A DNA stretch of 10,320 nucleotides from Candidatus Poseidoniaceae archaeon. Its GTDB lineage: Archaea > Thermoplasmatota > Poseidoniia > Poseidoniales > Poseidoniaceae. Under the pieces are notes generated by a model. It made no database searches. It was given only the letters and a program-made list of their open reading frames with translations, and was not told the DNA's origin. Shown here piece by piece: positions 1 to 5,629 of the stretch (the first letter of the stretch is position 1; each line of letters opens with the position of its first letter). The DNA lies in NCBI GenBank assembly GCA_023254445.1, contig JALRLN010000046.1:1-10320 (forward strand). The letters are read 5' to 3'. A program made the position numbers and the translations under genes.

Positions 1-284
1 GGGACGCGCGGCATCAGCACCTCATCGGCCAGTTCGTCGGCAAGGGAGGTCAGCGTGGCCCACGATGCTCCGGTGAAATGGCCACGGTTCCGCAACGCGT
101 CGTACGGCGCTCGGCCGGTCAGCAACCCGACCACGGTGCGGACCGTCCACGACGTGAGGCCGAGCGGAAGGCGCCACGGTCGACGCTTGAGCAAGGCGCC
201 CGTCAGCGTCTTTTCGCTGGACGCATCGAGCAGCGTGCCGTCGAGGTCGAAGTACGCCGCCACGGACGCTGCGGCCTCCCCCAT
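1..284 (-). CDS. HAD-superfamily phosphatase, N-terminal part (runs off left edge)
   Basis: The minus strand from the ATG at 284 gives 94 codons and stays open to the window edge. Residues 12-18 read FDLDGTL, the HAD motif I: D13 would be the nucleophile and D15 the general acid/base. The helical stretch after it (about residues 22-94) looks like the cap inserted between motifs I and II in HAD subfamily I, most like the SerB/HAD-IB type. The substrate cannot be told, because motifs II-IV lie outside the window. The gene lies downstream of a small winged-helix-like gene on the same strand. The start is uncertain: no Shine-Dalgarno site precedes 284, and the upstream gene's stop overlaps another ATG (328-326) that is out of frame with the HAD reading by two bases. 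HAD family assignment is firm; subfamily is inferred. Confidence 0.85.
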   Translation of the reverse strand, partial: MGEAAASVAAYFDLDGTLLDASSEKTLTGALLKRRPWRLPLGLTSWTVRTVVGLLTGRAPYDALRNRGHFTGASWATLTSLADELADEVLMPRV

Positions 285-324
285 GGGCGGGCCTTGCGCT
301 CGCCTGCGATTGACCTTGCGTCGC

Positions 325-636
325 TCATCGCTCCTCGGGCACGGCGGCGGATCCAATTTCACCGTAGACGCGACGACCGGCCATGTGGTCCTGCCACCAG
401 GTCAAGCGGTCGGCCAGGTGGCGTGGGATGAAGAAGCCGATTTTGCGGGGCGTGAGGCCATGGTTGCGCATCGCGCGGTCGTTTGCAAGTTCGGCAACGA
501 TGGATTGGGCTGAGCATCCGGGATTGGCCAAGACGAAGCGAAGCACCTCATGCTTCAGTCGTTCCAAGCGCGCTTGCTTCTGGCTGCCTTCCCCTGTCCT
601 TCGTGGCATAGGCCGGAAACCATCTGCTACCGCCAT
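325..636 (-). CDS. Small winged-helix-like protein, possible transcription regulator
   Basis: A 103-residue soluble protein, or 94 residues if translation starts at the second Met (609). Residues 21-55 alternate helices in the pattern of a winged helix: a first helix containing LKHEVLRFVLANPG, then CSAQSIVAELANDR as a likely helix-turn-helix entry, then a basic stretch (LTPRKIGFFIPRHL) that could be the recognition helix, and a Trp-containing region (LTWWQDH). The NPGCSAQSIVAEL pattern resembles the 'low-level HTH' of archaeal MarR/ArsR-like proteins, but no specific family is recognised. A GGGAGG site lies 14 bases before the ATG at 636, with a hairpin between them. The gene is 32 bases downstream of the 669-1022 gene on the same strand, and its TGA overlaps an ATG (ATGA at 325-328). 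Real gene likely; DNA binding is inference. Confidence 0.65.
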   Translation of the reverse strand: MAVADGFRPMPRRTGEGSQKQARLERLKHEVLRFVLANPGCSAQSIVAELANDRAMRNHGLTPRKIGFFIPRHLADRLTWWQDHMAGRRVYGEIGSAAVPEER

Positions 637-639
637 AAG

Positions 640-653
640 GGTCCTGTGGGACC
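640..653 (-). promoter_or_regulatory. Hairpin between Shine-Dalgarno-like site and ATG
   Basis: On the minus strand GGTCC, a CACA loop and GGACC form a perfect 5-bp stem. The stem starts inside the GGGAGG site (652-657) and ends three bases before the ATG at 636. In the mRNA it could shorten the 14-base spacer or hide the ribosome site. It is short enough to be chance in GC-rich DNA. Confidence 0.25.
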
Positions 654-668
654 TCCCAGCAGACGCGC

Positions 669-1022
669 TTACGCGACGTGCACGGGCAAGGTGGTTTTCC
701 AGTTCGCGTTGGCCAGTTTCTTGGCCTTTCCGTCGGCGATGATCGGGTGGATGATGTTGAGGCGCCCGTGCATGCCCGTGACCGCGAACTTGACGCGGAG
801 CGTGGCCGCGCGGTCCGCCATCATGGCGTTGATCTGCTCTTGGTCGAGGGTCACTTCGGCCATCGTGCTGCCGTCGGTGCTGCTGAGGATGGACAGGGTG
901 GTGTGCTGGAAGTGCAGGGAAGGGCGGAAATCCCAGTCATCGGGGTCTGCCATCTGGACGGTCACGTCCAGCGACAGGCCATCTCGGATGCCGACCCGGC
1001 TGACCTCGACCTGCTCCACCAT
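669..1022 (-). CDS. Conserved-looking hypothetical protein, 117 residues, probably all-beta
   Basis: No family is recognised. There is no signal peptide and no membrane segment, so it is probably cytoplasmic. The pattern is alternating hydrophobic strands: LSLDVTVQM, a DPDDWDF turn, LHFQHTTLSIL, AEVTLDQ, LRVKFAV, then a basic tail (IIADGKAKKL) and a final strand (WKTTLPVHV). That layout is compatible with a single beta-sandwich such as the LEA14/WHy type, which also has strands of the form 'LxVxVxxxxP' followed by a strand with a Thr-rich edge, but this is only a resemblance. The start at 1022 is supported by GGGAGGG (1033-1039), 10 bases upstream. The gene follows the PKD lipoprotein on the same strand after 59 bases, so the two may be co-transcribed. 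Confidence 0.65.
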   Translation of the reverse strand: MVEQVEVSRVGIRDGLSLDVTVQMADPDDWDFRPSLHFQHTTLSILSSTDGSTMAEVTLDQEQINAMMADRAATLRVKFAVTGMHGRLNIIHPIIADGKAKKLANANWKTTLPVHVA

Positions 1023-1081
1023 GTCGACCGTTCCCTCCCAGCCATCGGGCCTTCATAGCCTTGTCCAAGCCACCGACGGTC

Positions 1082-2260
1082 TCATTCGTAGGCGACTTCC
1101 ACCAACCGGGGGACGAGGACCGTGATGCGGACCTCAAGGGTCCAGTCGTTGCCGGGGTCTGGGTCAGGTGCGCCAGGGATCAACCCGTCGGGGTCGGCTT
1201 GGTCCGCCACCACGGTCCAACTCCAGTTGCCCTGACCGAAGCGCGCGCCGGGTTGGTTCAGGATGCGAGCGAGGACCTCCTCAGCCGAATCGCCCTCAAA
1301 GACGCCGGACTCCGGTTCGGGGTTGAGGTCCTCTTTCTCCAACGTCGCGCTCGCAGGTTCGTTCCGCGTCACGTTGCCCGTGGTGGTTTGCGCGCTCGCA
1401 TCCCAACCGCTGGCAGGAAGTTCCAGCATCAGGGTGAAGTTGTCGTACGGAAGCAGCACTTCGCTTCCCAGTTCAAGCACCGCTTCGAAGGCCATGACGC
1501 GCATGCCTACGGCGGGGAGGTGTTCGGTGCGCCACCGCTCGCCTTGGTCGAGGTAGCCTTCCCACGACTCGGAAACGGTCTGCTCGTCCCATGCGAGGGT
1601 GAAACGACGGGTGGTGACGTTGACCTCGAAGCCTTCGCTCACGACACCGCCGTCCGCGTCGCTGACGGTCAGGCGCCCTCGCAGCAGCCCGCTTTCGGAG
1701 GTGGGCAGCAGGACGTCGGGGGTGATGGCGTCCGCATCGTCGTCCGGCACGCCGTTGCCGTCCGCGTCCGTCAGCACGTCGAGATCCCACGAGAAGGACA
1801 AGGGGCCGCCTTCAGGGTCCGTCGACGCGCTGGCGTCGAGGAGCGCCGTGTCGCCTGCCCGCACCTGCGTCGGCAGGTCAAGCACGAGGTCGGGCGCCCC
1901 GTTCACGGTCACGGAGGTGGTCGCTTCGTCCGTGCCGCCTTGGTCGTTCGTCACCTCGACGGTGATCGTGTAGGTACCAAAGGCATCGTAACGGTGCGAG
2001 GTGAAGCCGATGAGCGTCTCCGACGACGTCCCGTCCCCAAAGTCCCACGACCAGCCGGTGAGCACGCCTTCAACGGGTTCGGAAGCACGGGCATCGAGGG
2101 TCACCATCTCCCCTGCCTGAATGAGGGCGGGGTAGGCCTCAAGGGACGCCCGTGGGTTGGTTGTGCGGTCGAGGACCTCCGTGCAGCCGGGCAGAAGGAG
2201 GCTGCCGAGGAGCAGCATCAGCAGGGTCGCGCTGCTCAGCGAGGAGCGGGCCACGACCAT
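1082..2260 (-). CDS. Surface lipoprotein with two PKD domains and an unrecognised C-terminal domain
   Basis: 392 residues from the ATG at 2260. Residues 1-26 form a lipoprotein signal: a short Arg-containing start, a Leu-rich core and the lipobox LPGC with Cys26 as the lipid attachment site. The mature protein would sit on the outer face of the membrane. PKD domain 1 is at about residues 36-119, with the signature WDFGDGT at 72-78. PKD domain 2 is at about 122-214 and carries an aspartate-rich insert (DADGNGVPDDDAD, about 165-177) that looks like a Ca-binding loop. Residues 218-392 are rich in Trp and beta strands and match no family I know; they contain NFT and NWS sequons. PKD domains usually mediate surface or protein contacts. 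A GTG further upstream (2320) would add 20 basic residues; the ATG is preferred because it gives a normal signal peptide. Binding target unknown. Confidence 0.85.
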   Translation of the reverse strand: MVVARSSLSSATLLMLLLGSLLLPGCTEVLDRTTNPRASLEAYPALIQAGEMVTLDARASEPVEGVLTGWSWDFGDGTSSETLIGFTSHRYDAFGTYTITVEVTNDQGGTDEATTSVTVNGAPDLVLDLPTQVRAGDTALLDASASTDPEGGPLSFSWDLDVLTDADGNGVPDDDADAITPDVLLPTSESGLLRGRLTVSDADGGVVSEGFEVNVTTRRFTLAWDEQTVSESWEGYLDQGERWRTEHLPAVGMRVMAFEAVLELGSEVLLPYDNFTLMLELPASGWDASAQTTTGNVTRNEPASATLEKEDLNPEPESGVFEGDSAEEVLARILNQPGARFGQGNWSWTVVADQADPDGLIPGAPDPDPGNDWTLEVRITVLVPRLVEVAYE

Positions 2261-2266
2261 GCGGTT

Positions 2267-2280
2267 GAGGCGGCGCCTCC
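2267..2280 (-). promoter_or_regulatory. Shine-Dalgarno-like site inside a small hairpin upstream of the lipoprotein
   Basis: On the minus strand GGAGG (2280-2276) is the only plausible ribosome site before the ATG at 2260, 15 bases away. Its GAGGC pairs with GCCTC (2271-2267) across a 3-base loop, so the site could be hidden in the mRNA. The stem is perfect but short; no function is shown. Confidence 0.25.
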
Positions 2281-2332
2281 CTTTCTGAACCGTGCGGTGC
2301 GGTGCGCGACCGTGGGCCACGTTCGCGACGGC

Positions 2333-2698
2333 TCAGTCAAGGTCCACGGGTTGAGGCAGGTCGCCGTCAATGGAGGCACGTTCCAGCGGGTCGTCGAGGC
2401 CGTCGAGGTCCTCGTGCACAACCACGTTGACGTCGTGATGGTCCACTGAGATAGCCGGTTCCGCCTCCAAGAGCACGTCCACGTGAACAGTTCCTGCATC
2501 GTATTCTGGCGTCGGTACAGGTTCGGGCGCCACGTCCTCCATGGGCTCAACGTCGCCCTCGAGCAACGCAGCGGCGGCCGCGACGCGCTCCTTCCGTGCC
2601 TTGTTCATGTTGGCCACGTCCGCGTCGGTGAAGGCGTCCTGAACCGCTTCGACGTCCGGCACGTCGGCCTCAACGCGTCGCCTCCACCATCGGGCCAT
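2333..2698 (-). CDS. Small acidic hypothetical protein with a cationic tryptophan N-terminus
   Basis: 121 residues. No family is recognised. Residues 3-8 are RWWRRR; residues 12-47 form a likely helix with a DAFTDADVANMNKARKER stretch; and from about residue 48 the chain becomes strongly acidic and Pro-poor to Pro-rich, ending in PQPVDLD. There is no signal peptide or transmembrane helix; the N-terminal Trp/Arg cluster could touch membrane or nucleic acid (inference). The ATG at 2698 is the only start. The gene is divergent from the DEDDh exonuclease (77-base gap with a dyad), and it is followed by the lipoprotein start after 72 bases on the same strand. I prefer this frame over the overlapping long open frames on either strand, because it fits between gene ends and has normal acidic composition. 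A real gene is likely but unproven. Confidence 0.6.
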   Translation of the reverse strand: MARWWRRRVEADVPDVEAVQDAFTDADVANMNKARKERVAAAAALLEGDVEPMEDVAPEPVPTPEYDAGTVHVDVLLEAEPAISVDHHDVNVVVHEDLDGLDDPLERASIDGDLPQPVDLD

Positions 2699-2732
2699 GC
2701 ACCTTCTTGCGGGCAGGCGCCCATCAAGGTGC
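2699..2732. repeat. Inverted repeat in the divergent intergenic region
   Basis: GCACCTT (2699-2705) and AAGGTGC (2726-2732) are perfect 7-base arms 20 bases apart, and inside them GGGC (2711-2714) and GCCC (2719-2722) form a second 4-base stem. The dyad touches the start codon of the minus-strand acidic protein (2698) and lies 44 bases before the exonuclease ATG (2776). It could be an operator or an mRNA hairpin covering a ribosome site. Confidence 0.4.
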
Positions 2733-2775
2733 GGGGGTGGTCAGGTTGAAGGGGGGTCGTACAGGACTGCCGCGC

Positions 2776-3612
2776 ATGGCCGTGGACCCCTTGGCAGGCG
2801 AGCGTGTGCTCGCCTTCGACCTGGAGACCACGGGCATCTCCACGCGCTCGGACCGCATCGTGCAGATTGCCCTGCTTGGTACCGAAGCCGACGGCAGCTC
2901 CGTCGGCATCGAGCGATTGGTGGACCCACGTCGGCCCATCCCCATGGCCTCCAGCCGGGTGCACGGCATCTACGACCGGGACGTTCGAGGCGCACCGACC
3001 TTTGCCGACCTCGCCGACGAACTGCACGCCCTCATCGAGGGAGCCGTCGTGGTGGGCCACAACGTTCGCCGCTTCGACATGGCCCTGCTCACGGCCGAAT
3101 TCATGCGCTTGGGCCGGCTCCCGCCGCGACCGAAGGCGGTCATGGACACCCTCGAGGTGGCCCGTCGCCTCAAGGTGGGGCGCCCTCACAACCTCGGGTC
3201 CTTGTGTGCACGGCACGGCATCCGGCTGGTCAAGGCGCACACCGCGGGCGCGGACGCCCTGGCCTCGCTCGGGCTGCTGTGGCGGATGATGGAACGTCAC
3301 CCCCAACCCTTCCGTCGCGCGGTGGACGAGATTGAGCATTGGATGATGCACGGTGAAGGGCGCCGTGACGCCAGTGAACTCGGGCGCGGCTTGGTGGACC
3401 TCGAGCCCTTTGACGCCGACGGCCGACTCCGCATCGACGGCGACCACCTCGTCTTGGCCTTCGGCCGGCACCGGGGCCGAACCGTCGCTGAGGTCGCTCA
3501 GGACGATGCACCCTACCTTCGCTGGCTGACGTCCCCTGCAGGAGGCCTGTCGACCGAAGACCACGCCCGCCTGAACGAGCGCCTGCAGGCGTCAGGCATC
3601 GGGGATTGGTGA
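2776..3612 (+). CDS. DEDDh-type 3'-5' exonuclease with ExoX-like C-terminal module
   Basis: 278 residues from the ATG at 2776. The exonuclease domain (about 8-172) has all three motifs: FDLETTG (Exo I, D15 and E17), GHNVRRFD (Exo II, D101) and HTAGAD (Exo III, H155 and D160), which makes it the DEDDh class of the DnaQ/RNase T superfamily. This class binds two metal ions and removes nucleotides 3' to 5'. Residues 226-252 (LAFGRHRGRT...YLRWL) match the small C-terminal module found behind ExoX/DnaQ-like exonucleases. The chain ends in ASGIGDW. An AGGA (2763-2766) lies 9 bases before the ATG; a longer start at 2707 would add an uncharacteristic Gly/Arg-rich segment. Its stop lies inside the end of the convergent PD-(D/E)XK nuclease gene. 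A proofreading or repair exonuclease role is inferred; DNA versus RNA substrate cannot be decided. Confidence 0.92.
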   Translation: MAVDPLAGERVLAFDLETTGISTRSDRIVQIALLGTEADGSSVGIERLVDPRRPIPMASSRVHGIYDRDVRGAPTFADLADELHALIEGAVVVGHNVRRFDMALLTAEFMRLGRLPPRPKAVMDTLEVARRLKVGRPHNLGSLCARHGIRLVKAHTAGADALASLGLLWRMMERHPQPFRRAVDEIEHWMMHGEGRRDASELGRGLVDLEPFDADGRLRIDGDHLVLAFGRHRGRTVAEVAQDDAPYLRWLTSPAGGLSTEDHARLNERLQASGIGDW

Positions 3613-4728
3613 CCAGGCCAACACGTCGCACCAGTGCCCGATGCGCCAGTCCGTGCCACGCGCCAACGCGGATCCGAGGAAGATCGGTCCGGCCGCATCC
3701 TGCTCCATCAAGGCGTCCAACCGATCGATGCTCGACCCGGTGAAGGTCACCGAGAGCCGCCCTCCGCCGTCGCCGAGCCGGCCTTCGGCGTCGAAGACCT
3801 GCCGCTCGGCTTGAACGGTGGAGGACCCCTTTGGGCGCGCAACAACACGCACCACGGCGTCACGAAACTCCCCGTCGTCGAGCCGCCCCTCGTCTTGGCG
3901 CCAGCGCAGCCAATGCGGGCACCACGCCTTCCAATCGCAAAAACCGCCGCAACTTGATTCGCCAGGGGTGGCTTCGGCCGGCGCCTCGCTCGGGATGGTG
4001 GCCTCCCACGCGAGGTACGCGTCCTCGAGGACGCCGTCCTTCGACGCCACCCAGGTCGTGCGGTCCATGGTGTACCACCCTTCAGCACGGACGGCGGGGG
4101 CGTCCGGGTTGTTGGCCATCAGGATGTCCCGATAGAAGCGAAGTTGCCGGTCCACTTCGGGTTTCAAGTCGCCTTCTGGAGCTCGACCCGTCTTGAGGTC
4201 CGCCACCACCCACGCCGTCGTCGTGCCGTCGTCGGCCACTTCCTCGAGCAGCAGGTCGACGCGCCCGCCAAGCCGGCCGTCGCGCGAGATCACCTCGCCC
4301 TCCACGACCAGCACGCGCTCCTGCACCCTTGACCACAAGGCCACGGTGACCCGGTCGTGGGCGAGGCCTTGGACGCCGACCCAGCGAAGCAGCAGGTCGA
4401 TCCCACCGCGCTGTCCATCGAGGGCCTCCGACCATCGTTCCTCCTTCCACCGAGGGTGGCGCGGGGTGGCGTGAAAGGCCGCTTTTTCCTCCGTCCATCG
4501 GTCCCGCAGAAGGCGCTCGCCCTCTTCGGGCAACCACCCCATGCTCGCGCGCGGACGGTCCGCGAGGTCGAGGTTCAACAGGTCCTCGATGGAGGCGTGC
4601 ACCGCCGTGCCCAAGGCAGCGGCCATGCCCGTTTTCCTTGGGAGGCCTTGCCTGCTCAACCAATGCATCCGAGGGCAGGTCTCGAACCTGTTCCATGAGG
4701 AGGGGGAAAGGCGGTGCTCGCCCTCCAT
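3592..4728 (-). CDS. RecB-type PD-(D/E)XK nuclease with probable 4Fe-4S cluster
   Basis: 378 residues. In order: C18 in FETCPRMHW, then ALGTAVHASIE with H44 (the RecB-type motif before the core), GGRVDLL with D158, VVADLKTG with D177 and K179 (the (D/E)xK motif), and VDRQLRFYR with Q195 and Y199 (the RecB QxxxY motif). C260, C264 and C270 follow in CGGFCDWKAWC. One Cys before and three after the nuclease core is the layout that holds a 4Fe-4S cluster in AddB and Cas4 nucleases. The last 100 residues (280-378) look like an added beta-rich domain, possibly an OB-fold (inference). The enzyme should cut DNA, probably ssDNA ends. There is no Cas1/Cas2 or CRISPR array near, so it is not called cas4. 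No helicase partner is visible. The start at 4728 is fixed by a strong ribosome site; a longer frame to 4914 runs into the PAC2 gene. Confidence 0.9.
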   Translation of the reverse strand: MEGEHRLSPSSWNRFETCPRMHWLSRQGLPRKTGMAAALGTAVHASIEDLLNLDLADRPRASMGWLPEEGERLLRDRWTEEKAAFHATPRHPRWKEERWSEALDGQRGGIDLLLRWVGVQGLAHDRVTVALWSRVQERVLVVEGEVISRDGRLGGRVDLLLEEVADDGTTTAWVVADLKTGRAPEGDLKPEVDRQLRFYRDILMANNPDAPAVRAEGWYTMDRTTWVASKDGVLEDAYLAWEATIPSEAPAEATPGESSCGGFCDWKAWCPHWLRWRQDEGRLDDGEFRDAVVRVVARPKGSSTVQAERQVFDAEGRLGDGGGRLSVTFTGSSIDRLDALMEQDAAGPIFLGSALARGTDWRIGHWCDVLAWSPIPDA

Positions 4729-4734
4729 GCACGC

Positions 4735-4744
4735 CACCTCCTCC
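4735..4744 (-). promoter_or_regulatory. Strong Shine-Dalgarno site for the PD-(D/E)XK nuclease
   Basis: GGAGGAGGTG on the minus strand is complementary to the archaeal 16S rRNA 3' end (CACCTCC) and ends 6 bases before the ATG at 4728. It settles that start over the longer upstream open frame. Confidence 0.75.
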
Positions 4745-4792
4745 GAGAGGTCATGAAGCCTCGGTCTGAACGCCGGAAGGGTTGAATCCCTC

Positions 4793-4797
4793 AGGAG
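4793..4797 (+). promoter_or_regulatory. Shine-Dalgarno site for the PAC2 chaperone
   Basis: AGGAG lies 7 bases before the ATG at 4805, which favours this start over the Met two codons later (4811). Confidence 0.6.
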
Positions 4798-4804
4798 ACG
4801 ACGA

Positions 4805-5617
4805 ATGCGCATGACCGGTCCTATCGTTCGTGTTCGAGGCGATGTCGAACTGAAGAACGCGCTGGTGATCACGTGCTTTCCCAGCGTGGGAATGGTGACG
4901 CCGATCGTGGCCAATTACCTCATCGAAAACCTCGGTCTGGAGTACATCGGTGGCGTCTTTGACTCCCGCTTGCCCGCCGTGGCCATCGTCGAAGACGGGT
5001 GGGCCCTTCCCCCGGTCCGAGCGTACGGCGGAAGCCCAGGCTGCACCATCGACGGATGCGACCAGGTGGTCCTGCTGATGAGCGAGATGATGGTGCAGGA
5101 CGTCATCGCGAACGAAATCGTCTGGGCCCTGCTGGATTGGTCCAAGGAGAACAACCTCGGCCGGGGCTTGGTCATCGACGCCTTTCCCAAGTCCGGCATG
5201 AAGGCCATCGGCATGGAAGGAAACGAGCCGACCATCACCTACGACGATGAGGAAGGCGTGGTCGACCTGCTTGGCATCGCTTCGAACGACAAGATGCGCG
5301 AAGCCGTCGAGGGGCTTGGGTTGTCCATGGTTCAGGGAGGCGTGATTCGCGGCATGAACGCCGCCCTCCACGGCGAGGCACATCGGCGAGGCATCGACAT
5401 CATGGGCATCATGGCCGAGGCCGACCCGCGTTACCCGGACGCTCGGGCGGCGGCCGAGATCATCCGCTGCATCAACCAGTTGCTGCCCATCGCCAACCTC
5501 GAGATCGACGAGTTGTTGGCTGAGGCCGAAGAAATCGAACAGCACGTCTCGTCGATGATGGCCGCGGCCATGGGCGAAGACGGCGGGGGCTCGCCGAATC
5601 CGATGCTCTACGGCTGA
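4805..5617 (+). CDS. PAC2-family proteasome assembly chaperone with C-terminal HbYX motif
   Basis: 270 residues, a normal length for archaeal PAC2 proteins. The N-terminal signature is clear: ITCFPSVGMVTPIVANYLI (about 22-40) followed by GLEYIGGVFD, and PAYG-like and FPKSGM segments follow, as in the PAC2 (proteasome assembly chaperone 2) fold. A helical C-terminal region (about 230-256, Glu-rich) ends in a flexible Gly/Ser/Pro stretch and the final residues M-L-Y-G. L268-Y269-G270 fits the hydrophobic-Tyr-any (HbYX) motif that docks into pockets between alpha subunits of the 20S proteasome. In archaea PAC2 homologues of the PbaA/PbaB type assist or activate the 20S particle, so a cytoplasmic role in 20S assembly or gating is likely. 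The gene is divergent from the PD-(D/E)XK nuclease and convergent with ligA, 9 bases from its end. Stop is followed at once by a second in-frame TGA. Confidence 0.93.
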   Translation: MRMTGPIVRVRGDVELKNALVITCFPSVGMVTPIVANYLIENLGLEYIGGVFDSRLPAVAIVEDGWALPPVRAYGGSPGCTIDGCDQVVLLMSEMMVQDVIANEIVWALLDWSKENNLGRGLVIDAFPKSGMKAIGMEGNEPTITYDDEEGVVDLLGIASNDKMREAVEGLGLSMVQGGVIRGMNAALHGEAHRRGIDIMGIMAEADPRYPDARAAAEIIRCINQLLPIANLEIDELLAEAEEIEQHVSSMMAAAMGEDGGGSPNPMLYG

Positions 5618-5629
5618 TGAGGGACCTCA
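5618..5629. repeat. Short palindrome between convergent stops of PAC2 gene and ligA
   Basis: TGAGG (5618-5622) and CCTCA (5625-5629) are perfect arms 2 bases apart, covering a second in-frame stop of the PAC2 gene and the stop codon of ligA. It could contribute to 3' end formation, but it has no T-run and the arms contain two stop codons, so it may be incidental. Confidence 0.25.

Noticed and set aside
1061..2449. 462-codon open frame on the plus strand
   Set aside because: It is antisense to the PKD lipoprotein, has Arg/Gly/His-rich low-quality composition and no domain; the minus strand frame has a signal peptide, lipobox and PKD motifs. Stops are rare in GC-rich antisense frames.
2605..3564. 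319-codon open frame on the minus strand
   Set aside because: Antisense to the DEDDh exonuclease, whose catalytic motifs are complete. No domain is seen in the antisense product.
3592..4728. Calling the RecB-like nuclease Cas4 and looking for a CRISPR locus
   Set aside because: No direct repeats with regular spacers and no Cas1, Cas2 or effector were seen; the motif set is shared by many RecB-family nucleases.
4751..5545. 264-codon open frame on the minus strand
   Set aside because: Antisense to the PAC2 chaperone; His/Asp-rich product without recognisable motifs.
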